Below, piece after piece: positions 7,417-16,507 of a DNA stretch of 64,000 nt. This stretch comes from Thauera sedimentorum (GTDB taxonomy: Bacteria > Pseudomonadota > Gammaproteobacteria > Burkholderiales > Rhodocyclaceae). A model generated the notes under the pieces. The model was not told the origin of the DNA. It saw only the letters and a list, made by a program, of their open reading frames with translations, and did no database searches. The stretch lies in NCBI RefSeq assembly GCF_014489115.1, contig NZ_JACTAH010000002.1:930001-994000 (forward strand), written 5' to 3'. The position numbers and the translations under genes are program-made. Every line of letters begins with the position of its first letter. Position 1 is the stretch's first letter.

Positions 7417-10400
7417 ATGCAAGCCCTGACCCCCTCTCCCGCACCCACCTCATCCCGCAAGCTGGCCCGCAGGTGGTTGCCCCTTCTCGCTTTCCTCCTG
7501 TTGCTGGTTCTGGCGGCGGTGCTGTGGTCCGTCCGCCCAGTCGAGCGGCCGGTGGTGGTCGTCAGCAGCGACTTCGTGCTCGGCGGCAAGTTCACCGAGC
7601 TGTCGCGCATCGCTGCGGAGAGTGCGGTCGAACTGCGCATCGCCAACATTGACCGCGACGACGGCTCGCGCTTGGCGGAACTGTTCGGCGGCGCCGGACT
7701 GGTCGTGCTCGACGCGCCCCGTGAGGAGGACGGGCGGCGCATGCACGAAGCCGTCGGAGCACTGCTCGACCGCGCCGGGGTGCCCTGGTTGCAAGTGGCC
7801 GCGCGTGGGCCCCGTACCGGCGGCGGGCTCGATGCGGCCCGCGGCGAGACCCTGCACGCCTACTACCGCAATGGCGGCCAGCGCAACTTCGCCGGCTTCT
7901 TCGCCTATGTGCGTCACCACCTGTTCGGCGAAGCATCGGTGCCGGTGCCCGAGCCGGTTATCTTCCCGGAATCCGGCATCTACCACCCCGACCACCCGGG
8001 CCTGGTCGTCGCCAGCCTGGGCGAGTACCGCGCCTGGCTGGGCGCCGAGCGCGCCGCGCGCCGTCCGGCGGTGGGCATCGTGGTGCACCAGTCCTACATC
8101 GGCAACATGGGCATGGGCCACATCGACGAACTGGTGCGCCGGCTGGAGGCGCGCGGCGCGCAGCCGGTGGTGTTCTACCATCCGCTGATGGCTGACGTCG
8201 GCGCGCTGGACATCGTCACCGAGAACGGCCGTGCCGCGGTGGACGTGCTGGTCAATTTCCAGGCCATGTACCAGGACCGCCGGCGCGAGGATTACCGGCG
8301 CCTGGACGTGCCGGTGCTGCAGGCGATGACCTGGCGCGAGGGCGACGCGGCGCACTGGCGCGCCAGCGCGGTCGGCGTGTCCAGCGGGTCGGTGCCGTTC
8401 GCGCTCGCCGTGCCCGAACAGAGCGGCCTGACCGACCCCTTGATGGTCGCCGCCATCGAAGACGGCCGTGCGACGTTGATCCCGGAACAGGCCGAAGCCC
8501 TGGTCGCCAAGCTCCTGCGCGTGGCCCGCCTGCGCAGCATGCCAAATGCCGACAAGCGCCTCGCGCTGATGTTCTACAACTACCCGCCGGGCGAGAAGAA
8601 CGTCTCCGCCTCCTTCCTCAACGTGCCGCGCAGCCTGGCGCAGCTCAGCACTGCGCTGGGCGCTGCCGGCTATAGCGTGCCGGCGGCGGGCGAGCAGGCT
8701 GTGATCGATGCGGTGGCCCGCATGCTGGCCCCGTTCTACCGCAGCGGCCGGCTCGACGCCCTGATCGCCGACGACCTCGCCGCACGCCTGCCGCTGGCCG
8801 ACTACCGCGCCTGGTTCGACGCCTTGCCGGCGGCGGTGCGCGAGCGCGTGACCGCCCACTGGGGCGCGCCCGAGGACGACCCGATGCTGGCCGGCGACGG
8901 CCCGGAACGCCATTTCGTCATTCCCCGCATGCAGCTCGGTAACCTGGTGCTGATGCCGCAGCCGCCGCGCGGGAAAGTCGGCGAAGCGGCCGAAAAGGCC
9001 ATCTACCACGACACCAAGGTGCCCCTGACCCACTTCTACATGGCGGCCTATCTCTACGCCCGCCAGGGCTTCGGCGCCGACGCGCTGATCCACTTCGGCA
9101 CCCACGGCAGCCAGGAATGGACGCCGGGCAAGGAGCGCGGCCTGTCGGTGCATGACGACCCCTACCTGGTGCTTGGCGACCTGCCGGTGGTCTATCCCTA
9201 CATCGTCGACAACATCGGCGAGGCCACCCAGGCCAAGCGCCGCGGGCGCGCCACCATCATCACCCACCAGACGCCGCCGTTCTCGCCGGCCGGGCTGCAC
9301 AAGGAGTTGATGCCGCTGCACGACCTCATCCACCAGTACGAGCTGCTCGACGAGGGCGCGGTCAAGGAGCGCACGCGAGGAGCGATCGTCGACGAGGCCG
9401 CGCGCCTGAACCTGATCGAGGACATCGGCTGGACCGCCGAGCGCGCACGCGCCGACTTCAAGCTCTTCGAGCGCGAACTGCACGACTGGCTGCACACCCT
9501 GGCGCAGAGCGCGCAGCCGCTGGGCCTGCACACCCTGGGCGAGGCGCCGGCCACCGAGCACCGCATCGGCACGGTGATGCAGATGCTGGGCGCGCCGCTC
9601 TACGCCACGCTCGGCCTCAAGGAACCGGAAGAGCTGTTCGTCGACGACTACCGCAACCTGCCGGCCTCGGCCCCCTACCGCCTGCTGGCCGGCCACCTGC
9701 TGCAACCCGGCGCGGCGCAGCCCGAGTCCGACCCGGCACGCGCGGCGCTGCTGGCCGAGGGGCGGCGCTACTTCGACGCCCTGGCGGCCGCCGGCGAGCA
9801 CGCCGGCCTGCTGCGCGCGCTCGACGGGCGCTTCGTCGACACCCAGTACGGTGGCGACCCGGTGCGCAACCCGGACAGCCTGCCCACCGGGCGCAACCTC
9901 TACGGCTTCGACCCCTCGCGCCTGCCCACCGAGCAGGCCTGGCGCGCCGGCGGGGAGGCCTTCGCCCAGCTGCTCGCCGCCCATCGCGCCGAGAACGGCC
10001 AGGACATGAAGAAGGCCACCTTCTCGCTGTGGTCGGTGGAGGCCATGCGCCACCTCGGCGTGCTCGAGGCCCAGGTCTTCCACGCGCTGGGCGTCAAGCC
10101 GGTGTGGGACCGCTTCGGGCGCATCTCCGACGTCGAGGTGATCCCGCGTGCCGAACTCGGCCGCCCGCGGGTGGATGTGGTGGTGTCGGCCACCGGCCTG
10201 TACCGCGACCACTTCCCCAATGTCATGCTGCACATCGCGCGCGCGGTGGAGAAGGTCGCCGCGCTCGACGAGCCCGACAACGCGGTGCGCGCCAACACCC
10301 TGGCGCTGGAGAGCGGCCTGTTGGCGCAGGGCTTCCCCGCCGCCGACGCGCGCCTGCACGCGCTGACCCGCATCTTCTCCAGCGAGAGCGGGGCCTACGG

Positions 10401-11403
10401 CACCGGCCTGGACGACGCCACGCTCGCCACCGACACCTGGGAGGCCGAAGGCAAGCTCGCCGAGCTCTACCTCGCGCGCATGCAGTTCGCCTACGGGCCG
10501 GACGAGGCGCACTGGGGCGAGAAGGTCGCGCGGCCGGACGGCGCGGCGGGCTTCAACCTCTATGCCGAGCACCTCAAGGGCACCGAGGCCGCGGTGCTGG
10601 CGCGCTCGTCCAACCTCTACGGCATGCTCACCACCGACGACCCCTTCCAGTACCTCGGCGGCATCGGCCTGGCGGTGCGCCACCTGGGCGGCGAGACGCC
10701 GGGGCTGTACATCAGCAACCTGCGCGACCCGGCCAACGGCAAGGTCGAGCCGGCGGAGCGCTTCCTTGCCGCCGAGCTGCGCGCGCGCTACTTCCACCCG
10801 CAGTGGATCGAGGCCATGCAGCAGGAAGGCTATGCCGGCACGATCAACGTGCTGGACACGGTGAACAACTTCTGGGGGTGGACCGCGGTGGCGCCCGAGA
10901 TCGTGCGCGACGACCAGTGGCAGGGCTTCTTCGACGTCTATGTCGAGGACAAGCTCGACCTCGGCATGAACGAGTGGTTCGAGCGCCACAACCCCACCGC
11001 CCGGGCGCAGATCGCCGACCGCATGCTCGAAGCCGCGCGCAAGGAGTACTGGCAGACCGACGAGGCCACCCTGCGCCGGCTGGTCGAAGTCTATGCCGAC
11101 GCCGTCGAGCGCCTGGACTACCAGCCCGCCAGCAGCAAGGTGGACGAGTACGTCAACGCGCTCGCCGCGGGCTTCGGCCTCAATCTCGCCGCCGGTGCAC
11201 CGCAGGCCGATGCGGCCGGGGCCGCGGCCGGCGAGACCGTAACCGGCCAGGTGCTGGAGAAGCAGCCTGCGCCCCAGGCCGAGGTGGCGCCCGCCCCGTG
11301 GGCGGAGCTGCTGCTCGCCGCGCTGACCCTGCTCGCCCTGGTGGCCGGTGGTCTGCAGCAGGCCCGCCGCCGGGCGGCGCCGGCGCTGCGGCCGGCGTCC
11401 TGA
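7417..11403 (+). CDS. hmuS: CobN/Mg-chelatase H-family membrane-anchored protein (HmuS-like)
   Basis: A 1328-residue member of the CobN/BchH chelatase large-subunit superfamily. Family signatures include the HFGTHGSQEWTPGKERGLS motif (from about 559) and LPTGRNLYGFDPSRLPT. Unlike the soluble cobaltochelatase CobN, it has a membrane anchor at each end: about 21-41 (LLAFLLLLVLAAVLW) and about 1300-1320 (ELLLAALTLLALVAGGL). With the N-terminus inside, most of the protein would lie on one face of the membrane, probably the periplasm. There are no CobS/CobT or cobalamin genes nearby, whereas a TonB receptor precedes it and TolQ-like and DUF2149 genes follow. That order matches the HmuRSTU heme operons of Bacteroidetes, whose HmuS acts in removing iron from heme. 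The dechelatase role is by analogy. Confidence 0.82.
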   Translation: MQALTPSPAPTSSRKLARRWLPLLAFLLLLVLAAVLWSVRPVERPVVVVSSDFVLGGKFTELSRIAAESAVELRIANIDRDDGSRLAELFGGAGLVVLDAPREEDGRRMHEAVGALLDRAGVPWLQVAARGPRTGGGLDAARGETLHAYYRNGGQRNFAGFFAYVRHHLFGEASVPVPEPVIFPESGIYHPDHPGLVVASLGEYRAWLGAERAARRPAVGIVVHQSYIGNMGMGHIDELVRRLEARGAQPVVFYHPLMADVGALDIVTENGRAAVDVLVNFQAMYQDRRREDYRRLDVPVLQAMTWREGDAAHWRASAVGVSSGSVPFALAVPEQSGLTDPLMVAAIEDGRATLIPEQAEALVAKLLRVARLRSMPNADKRLALMFYNYPPGEKNVSASFLNVPRSLAQLSTALGAAGYSVPAAGEQAVIDAVARMLAPFYRSGRLDALIADDLAARLPLADYRAWFDALPAAVRERVTAHWGAPEDDPMLAGDGPERHFVIPRMQLGNLVLMPQPPRGKVGEAAEKAIYHDTKVPLTHFYMAAYLYARQGFGADALIHFGTHGSQEWTPGKERGLSVHDDPYLVLGDLPVVYPYIVDNIGEATQAKRRGRATIITHQTPPFSPAGLHKELMPLHDLIHQYELLDEGAVKERTRGAIVDEAARLNLIEDIGWTAERARADFKLFERELHDWLHTLAQSAQPLGLHTLGEAPATEHRIGTVMQMLGAPLYATLGLKEPEELFVDDYRNLPASAPYRLLAGHLLQPGAAQPESDPARAALLAEGRRYFDALAAAGEHAGLLRALDGRFVDTQYGGDPVRNPDSLPTGRNLYGFDPSRLPTEQAWRAGGEAFAQLLAAHRAENGQDMKKATFSLWSVEAMRHLGVLEAQVFHALGVKPVWDRFGRISDVEVIPRAELGRPRVDVVVSATGLYRDHFPNVMLHIARAVEKVAALDEPDNAVRANTLALESGLLAQGFPAADARLHALTRIFSSESGAYGTGLDDATLATDTWEAEGKLAELYLARMQFAYGPDEAHWGEKVARPDGAAGFNLYAEHLKGTEAAVLARSSNLYGMLTTDDPFQYLGGIGLAVRHLGGETPGLYISNLRDPANGKVEPAERFLAAELRARYFHPQWIEAMQQEGYAGTINVLDTVNNFWGWTAVAPEIVRDDQWQGFFDVYVEDKLDLGMNEWFERHNPTARAQIADRMLEAARKEYWQTDEATLRRLVEVYADAVERLDYQPASSKVDEYVNALAAGFGLNLAAGAPQADAAGAAAGETVTGQVLEKQPAPQAEVAPAPWAELLLAALTLLALVAGGLQQARRRAAPALRPAS

Positions 11404-11438
11404 TCCCCGATCCGTTTTCAACAGGAGGAATGCAATCC

Positions 11439-11984
11439 ATGTCGCACTTCATCGAATCGTCCATGTACGGGCTCAGCCAGCTCTTCATGCTGCCGGTGCT
11501 GCTGTTCGTCGCCCTGATGTTCTTCTACGCCTTCCACGCGCTGGGCAGCTTCATCATGGAAGCACACCAGCGCCGCCGCAACGACCCGCGCGCCTTCGTG
11601 CTGCGGGAGGCGCTGCACGCTGACCCGGCGCTGGCGGTCACCGACCTGGAAGCCATCGCGGTGCGCCGCCTCGAGATGCTGCGCATCGCCACCCGCGTCG
11701 GGCCGATGCTCGGCCTGGTGGCGACCATGATCCCGATGGGGCCGGCGCTGATGGCACTGGCCGACGGCAATCTGCAGGACGTCAGCCGCAACCTCACCGT
11801 CGCCTTCTCGGCGGTGATCCTGGCGCTGATCGCCTCGGCCATCACCTACTGCGTGGTCAGCGTGCGCCGGCGTTGGCTGGCCACCGAACTGGCGGAAATC
11901 GAGAAGCATGGTGGGCGGGCGCACGCGCTGCCGGCGGTCAATGACGATCCGGTCGCGCCGTTGGCCGCGGAGGGCGTGCAATGA
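11439..11984 (+). CDS. hmuT: MotA/TolQ/ExbB-family proton channel protein (HmuT-like)
   Basis: A 181-residue inner-membrane protein. ATG at 11439 was chosen because AGGAGGA lies about nine bases before it; an ATG nine bases earlier is too close to that site. Membrane segments lie at about 13-36, 85-105 and 117-140, and the loop has the family's GLVATMIPMGPALMALADGN sequence (compare ExbB/TolQ GLLGTVxGI). This protein type forms a proton-conducting channel with an ExbD-like partner, here probably the next gene. Its location suggests that it energises either the receptor or, more distinctively, the chelatase-like protein. It is separate from normal exbB/exbD genes, none of which are in the window. 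Confidence 0.8.
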   Translation: MSHFIESSMYGLSQLFMLPVLLFVALMFFYAFHALGSFIMEAHQRRRNDPRAFVLREALHADPALAVTDLEAIAVRRLEMLRIATRVGPMLGLVATMIPMGPALMALADGNLQDVSRNLTVAFSAVILALIASAITYCVVSVRRRWLATELAEIEKHGGRAHALPAVNDDPVAPLAAEGVQ

Positions 11985-12301
11985 GCCTGCGCCTGATGGA
12001 CGACCTCGAGGCCGACGATCCGGTGCTGTCGGTGGTCAACCTGATCGACGTCTTTCTGGTCATCATCGCCGCGCTGCTGCTGGCGATCGCCAACAACCCG
12101 ATGAACCCGTTCACGCAGGAAGACGTGACCATCATCAAGAACCCCGGCAAGCCGAACATGGAGATGGTCGTCAAGAAAGGCGAGGTCATCGAGCACTACC
12201 AGGCCAGTGGCGAGATCGGCACTGGCGAAGGCGCGCGCGCCGGCGTGGCCTATCGCATGAAGGACGGCTCCTTCGTGTATGTGCCGGAAGGTGGCAGCTA
12301 G
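11981..12301 (+). CDS. hmuU: DUF2149 domain protein (HmuU-like, ExbD-like topology)
   Basis: A 106-residue protein whose ATG overlaps the upstream stop (ATGA), so it is translationally coupled to the TolQ-like gene. It has a single N-terminal membrane helix with an acidic residue at its start (LSVVNLIDVFLVIIAALLLAIA), as in ExbD/TolR, then the DUF2149 signature NPMNPFTQEDVTIIKNPGKP and a small periplasmic domain ending in KDGSFVYVPEGG. In Bacteroidetes heme operons the same pair follows hmuS. It is likely the proton-channel partner subunit (inferred). A sixth gene, hmuV, known from those operons is not present here. Confidence 0.78.
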   Translation: MSLRLMDDLEADDPVLSVVNLIDVFLVIIAALLLAIANNPMNPFTQEDVTIIKNPGKPNMEMVVKKGEVIEHYQASGEIGTGEGARAGVAYRMKDGSFVYVPEGGS

Positions 12302-12345
12302 GGCGTGTTCGCATTAGCCGCGCGGATCGCGTGGGGCAGCGAACC

Positions 12346-12379
12346 CGCCCCGGCGGGCTGTCATGGCCCCGCCGGGGCG
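12346..12379. terminator. Bidirectional hairpin between convergent operons
   Basis: CGCCCCGGCGGG and its exact complement CCCGCCGGGGCG flank a ten-base loop in the 103-base gap between the HmuU-like gene and the convergent peroxidase gene. No T-run follows on either strand, as is common in very GC-rich genomes. Confidence 0.5.
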
Positions 12380-12404
12380 GCGCGGACCACCGCGGCGGCG
12401 CGCG

Positions 12405-13571
12405 CTACAGCACGCCCAGAAAGGCTTCCAGGGCGTCGAGTTCGGCCTGGTCCAGCTGCAGGGGCTGGAGTAGCTCCGAGGTCTGCGGGAACAGCGGGTC
12501 GCGCGCCTGCTCGTCGTTGGCCGGCTTGGGCCGCGGCATGCCGGCGTTGTACATGTTGAGCACGCCGCGCAGCGCCGGGAAGCGGCCGTTGTGCATCCAC
12601 GGACCGGTGTGCGCCACCTGGCGCAGCGTGGGCGTGCGGAAGCGGCCGACGTCGGCGGGTTCGCCGGTCACCGCGTAGCGGCCGAGGTCCTCGTACTTGC
12701 GCCCGTACCAGGTCAGCCCGAGGTTGTGGAAGCGCCCGTCGCTGAGCAGGGCGCCGTCGTGGCAGCTCATGCAGCGCGCCTTGGTGCGGAACAGGTGCAG
12801 GCCGAGCAGTTCGCGGTCGTCGAGCGCGTCGCGCTGACCGGCCAGGAAGCGGTCGAAGCGCGTTTCGGGCGGCAGCAGTGTGCGCTGGTAGGCCGCCAGC
12901 GCGGCGGCGACGCGCGCGAGGCTGACCGCCGGCTGGTCGGCCGTGGCGGGCTCGTCGCCGAAGGCGCGGGCGAAAGCCGCCGGGTAGTCGTCGAGCGCGG
13001 CGAGCTTGGCCGGCAGTTCGTCGAGCGGCATCGCCATCTCGTCCGGGTGGGCGATCGGGCCGGTGGCCTGCGCTTCCAGCGTGGGCGCGCGGCCGTCCCA
13101 GAACAGTGAGGAGGCATGGCCGGCACCCAGCACGGTGGGTGTGTTGCGCGTGCCCAGCCGGCCCTCGTGGCCGGACGATACCGCCTGGGTGTCGGCGAAG
13201 CCGTGGGTGGGGCGGTGGCAGCTGATACAGGCCAGCATGTCGGAGCGCGACAGCCGCGGGTCGTTGAACAGCCGTTCGCCGAGCGCCACCAGCGCGGCCG
13301 GCTGGTCGGGTCGTGGGAGTGTCGGCACCGGGGCCATCTCGCGCCAGTCGGGGCGGTCTACGCCCTCGGGGCGCGGCCAGTCGGCGATCTCGCGGTGGTA
13401 GGCGGCGCGCAGGCAGGCGGCGTCCCAGCCACCGGCGGTGGCGCACGGCGGCGCGGGGGCTACGGCGTGGGCGCACAGCGCCGCGGACAGGGCGGCGAGG
13501 GCGAGCAAGGCTGGGCGGCGGGCGCGCGTGGGGCGGGCCGGGAAGCTCGGTGGGTTCATGTGCAAGGTCAT
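12405..13571 (-). CDS. MauG/CcpA-like di-heme cytochrome c peroxidase family protein
   Basis: A 388-residue exported protein with two CxxCH heme sites (CISCH at 115-119 and CMSCH at 267-271) in the spacing of bacterial di-heme peroxidases and MauG. The order of conserved pieces also fits: GERLFNDPRLSRSDMLACISCH, GTRNTPTVL, FWDGRAPTLEAQA, then FRTPTLRQVAHTGPWMHNGR in the C-terminal domain. The second start (MNPPSF, four residues later) is equally possible because neither has a clear ribosome site. It lies 48 bases after an STN-type receptor gene. The role is unknown: it may reduce peroxide or modify a periplasmic partner such as the chelate taken up by that receptor (inferred). Confidence 0.85.
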   Translation of the reverse strand: MTLHMNPPSFPARPTRARRPALLALAALSAALCAHAVAPAPPCATAGGWDAACLRAAYHREIADWPRPEGVDRPDWREMAPVPTLPRPDQPAALVALGERLFNDPRLSRSDMLACISCHRPTHGFADTQAVSSGHEGRLGTRNTPTVLGAGHASSLFWDGRAPTLEAQATGPIAHPDEMAMPLDELPAKLAALDDYPAAFARAFGDEPATADQPAVSLARVAAALAAYQRTLLPPETRFDRFLAGQRDALDDRELLGLHLFRTKARCMSCHDGALLSDGRFHNLGLTWYGRKYEDLGRYAVTGEPADVGRFRTPTLRQVAHTGPWMHNGRFPALRGVLNMYNAGMPRPKPANDEQARDPLFPQTSELLQPLQLDQAELDALEAFLGVL

Positions 13572-13590
13572 CCGGTCGGGGAGAGGGGCG

Positions 13591-13613
13591 CCGCCCGGCG
13601 GAATGCCGGGCGG
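13591..13613 (-). terminator. Intergenic hairpin between receptor and peroxidase genes
   Basis: CCGCCCGGC and GCCGGGCGG pair around a five-base loop just after the receptor stop codon. There is no T-run; it may reduce read-through into the peroxidase gene. Confidence 0.35.
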
Positions 13614-13619
13614 GGCGGA

Positions 13620-16403
13620 TCAGAAGCGGTAGCCGAACTCGACCCAGAACTGGCGGCCCTTCTCGTAGACGATGCCGCTGCTGCTGTCCTCGATCTCGTT
13701 GGTCCGGTCGAGCACGTTGTCGATCGACAGGGCGACGAAGGCTTCCTGTCCGCTGGCGACCGGGATGGCGTAGTTGATGCGCATGTCCCAGGTGACCGCC
13801 GGGCGGAAGGTGGTGAGTTCGTAGTTGTCGGCGACCATGCCGCCGCAGTCGGCAGTGCCCTGGCGGACGAACTTCCGGTAGCTGTCGCGGTAGCGGAACA
13901 GGTTGCCGATGGTCAGGCGCTGGGCGGGCAGCTCGGTGATGATGTTCAGGCGCGCGGTGACCGGGCGGTTGTAGTTGTCGGCCGGGCGTTCGTTCCAGGC
14001 CATGCAGCTGCCGTCGTAGCGGATCGGTTCCTGCTCCTCGGATTCGGTGACGAGTTCCTCGTAGTCGGCGTGCGAGGTCTGCACGTCGGTGTAGTCGATG
14101 CCTAAGGACAGCGTGTTCCAGCTCGGGCCCAGGCGCAGCGGGCGTTCGGTCTCGATGGTGAAGGCGGCGGTGCGCGCCGCGCTGCGGCCTTCGTTGGCGA
14201 ACACGTTGCCGCCGTCGGGATGCGGGCGGCGGATCACCTGGTCGTGGTCCTCGCGCTTGACGAGCTTCAAGCCCCAGCGCGCACCCAGCCAGCGTTGGCT
14301 GAGGGCGACGACCTGTTCGTCGCTGTAGGGCGTCTTCAGGCCGTCGAGGTTCTCGCGGTAGTTGCGCCAGCTGGTGGCCGGGGTGTAGTTCCACTCGCTC
14401 AGCACGCCACCGCTCAGGCTGCGCGTGCCGCTGCTCTGTAGCGCAAGCACGTGCTGCTTGGTGTAGTGGCTCATGAAGTTGTGGCTGTAATAGCGGTTTG
14501 CGCCCAGCTCGACCCGGGTGGCGTCGTTGCCGAACACGTCCCAGAACAGCGCGGTGCGCGGCGAGACGGTGGACTCCGGGGTGAGATCGTCCTTCTGGTA
14601 GCGGGCACCCAGGCGCAGGCGCAGGCGCTCCCATTCGAGCTCGTACTGGCCGAACAGGCTCAGCATGGTGTTGTCGAGCTCGAACTCACCGGCGCTGTAG
14701 CGGGTGACGCGATCGAAATACTGGCCGGGCCAGCCGTTCCAGGTCGGGCTCAGCGAGCAGCCCTCGGCGTCGGTGCCGCCGCCCGCGGTGGCGCAGGTGG
14801 TGGTCGATGCCGTCCGCAGGTACATCATCGCGTCTTCAAGGCGGTGGAAGGTTCTCTCCTGGCGGGTGAACTCCAGGCCGGTCTGGAAGCTGTGCGTGGT
14901 GTTCGCCAGCTGCAGCGGCAGCCAGTCCGCCTTGATCTGGTAGCTCGCGGTGTGCTGGGTCTGCTCGATGTCGCCGTACTGCCCTTCGCCGCTGTTCCAG
15001 GCGGTGGCGCTGGAGCGATAGCCCCAGTTCTTGTCGCCCGCCGAATAGCGCCAGTTGCCGTACCAGTTCTGGCCGGCGTCGCGCGAGCTCTCGTACTCGT
15101 TCCAGGTCAGGCGGTGGGAGACCAGCACCTTGTCATGCCGGTGGGAGAGCCCGAGGTTGACCCCCTGGCCGCCCTGCTCGATGTCGAACCACGAGTTCTT
15201 CGCGTTGTTGATGAAATGGCGGTCGCGCTGCGGCGCGTGGAACACCGAGAGGTCCGCCTTCACCGTCGGCGTCAGGGTCCAGAAGCCGCGCAGGAAGTAG
15301 TTCTCGCTGAGGCGCTCCTCGGTCTTCTCGCTGTCGTCGTTGGCGCTGACCCTGCCGCCTGCATAGCCGCGCAGGGGAATCTCCGAGGTCTTGCGCACAT
15401 AGCTGGCGATCAGCCCGAGGTTCTCGGTCGGGCGGCCCTGCAGGGCGACGCGGTAGGTGCGCTTGTCGAACTCGGGCGCGCTGGTGTCGGAGGTGGATTC
15501 CGCATAGGCCTGCTCCTGGGCCTCGTTCAGGTGGTAGCGCATCCAGTCGGAACGCGCGATCTCCATCGACACGCTGCCGCCGAAGCTGCGGGTAGGCTCG
15601 CAGGTGTCGGCGGAGATCACCCCGCCGCTGAAGTGACCGAACTCGGCCGGAACGTTGGCGTCGCGCACGGTGATCCTGCACAGCAGGCTGGTGTCGATCG
15701 CCAGTCCCTGGCTGGAGGAGGACGGTTGGGCCGCGTTGTTGGGGTTGGTCTGGATCGGGTCCAGGTTGTTGGAGAACGACATGCCGTCGAACAGGAAGGC
15801 GTTGTCGTAGGTCTTGGCGCCGTGGATGCTGACTTCGGCCGGCGCGATCTCGCCCTGGCGCCCTGCCTCGTACTGGTTGATGTCGTACTGGATGTTGGGC
15901 AGCACGCGCAGTGCGCTGGTGATGTCGCCGTTGCCGGTGGTCAGCGCGTCGAGCCGGCGGCGGTCGATGACGCTGGTGCCGAGCGAGTCGGGGCGGTCGA
16001 GCACCTGCACCTCGGGCAGCAGTGCGGCCGGCCGGCCCTGGCGGGCGGCCTCATCCGCATGCACGATCAGCACCAGGCCGTCCTGGATGCGGAAACCCAG
16101 GCCGCTGCCGTGGAGCAGGCGTGCAAAACCGTCCGCGAGGCCGTAGCGCCCCTGCAGCCCGGCGCTCTGCCGGCCTTCGAGCAGGGCCGCATCCACCGAC
16201 AGGGCAACGCCCGCCTCGGCGGCGAAGCGGGTGAGCGTGGAGGACAGTGTGCCGGCGGGGATCGCATAGTCGCGCACCGCAGCCGCCTGGGCGAGGCTTG
16301 CCGGGGCATGGATGGTGGCGATGGCGGGGGTGATTGCGGCCAGCGCGCGCGCGAGCCTGCGCACGGCGACGGTCGGTCGGGTAGGGCGGGTCGGTCGGGT
16401 CAT
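13620..16403 (-). CDS. FecA-type TonB-dependent receptor with N-terminal signalling (STN) domain
   Basis: A 927-residue outer-membrane transducer. A long basic signal peptide ends near LAQAAAVRDY. The secretin/TonB N-terminal (STN) domain at about 43-118 (YAIPAGTLSSTLTRFAAEAGVALSV…LADGFARLLHGSGLGFRI) is what contacts FecR. The plug follows (about 128-260), then a barrel ending in a terminal Phe (WVEFGYRF). With fecI and fecR just upstream it should both import its ligand and signal across the envelope to switch on its own operon. Its length is above the usual 700-800 because of the STN domain and long loops containing cysteines (TTTCATAGGGTDAEGC; TADCGG). The ligand is unknown, probably a ferric siderophore. 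Confidence 0.88.
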   Translation of the reverse strand: MTRPTRPTRPTVAVRRLARALAAITPAIATIHAPASLAQAAAVRDYAIPAGTLSSTLTRFAAEAGVALSVDAALLEGRQSAGLQGRYGLADGFARLLHGSGLGFRIQDGLVLIVHADEAARQGRPAALLPEVQVLDRPDSLGTSVIDRRRLDALTTGNGDITSALRVLPNIQYDINQYEAGRQGEIAPAEVSIHGAKTYDNAFLFDGMSFSNNLDPIQTNPNNAAQPSSSSQGLAIDTSLLCRITVRDANVPAEFGHFSGGVISADTCEPTRSFGGSVSMEIARSDWMRYHLNEAQEQAYAESTSDTSAPEFDKRTYRVALQGRPTENLGLIASYVRKTSEIPLRGYAGGRVSANDDSEKTEERLSENYFLRGFWTLTPTVKADLSVFHAPQRDRHFINNAKNSWFDIEQGGQGVNLGLSHRHDKVLVSHRLTWNEYESSRDAGQNWYGNWRYSAGDKNWGYRSSATAWNSGEGQYGDIEQTQHTASYQIKADWLPLQLANTTHSFQTGLEFTRQERTFHRLEDAMMYLRTASTTTCATAGGGTDAEGCSLSPTWNGWPGQYFDRVTRYSAGEFELDNTMLSLFGQYELEWERLRLRLGARYQKDDLTPESTVSPRTALFWDVFGNDATRVELGANRYYSHNFMSHYTKQHVLALQSSGTRSLSGGVLSEWNYTPATSWRNYRENLDGLKTPYSDEQVVALSQRWLGARWGLKLVKREDHDQVIRRPHPDGGNVFANEGRSAARTAAFTIETERPLRLGPSWNTLSLGIDYTDVQTSHADYEELVTESEEQEPIRYDGSCMAWNERPADNYNRPVTARLNIITELPAQRLTIGNLFRYRDSYRKFVRQGTADCGGMVADNYELTTFRPAVTWDMRINYAIPVASGQEAFVALSIDNVLDRTNEIEDSSSGIVYEKGRQFWVEFGYRF

Positions 16404-16507
16404 GGTGGTGAACGTCTTGTTATGGGTGTGAGCGGGTGTTCACCTCCCTTGCCGGGCGAGCCGCGAAAAAGGGAACCGCCCCGGGCGAAAATCGCCGGGC
16501 GGAGGGC

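Noticed and set aside
7417..11403. Aerobic cobaltochelatase CobN
   Set aside because: There are terminal membrane anchors, no CobS/CobT or corrin genes nearby, and receptor and TolQ-type neighbours; a HmuS-type role fits better, though the family is shared.
7450..11421. A 1323-codon open frame on the minus strand opposite the CobN-like gene
   Set aside because: The product is low-complexity (many His, Gln, Arg, Gly), has no recognisable domain and follows the reverse frame of a well-conserved protein; open antisense frames are expected at this GC content.
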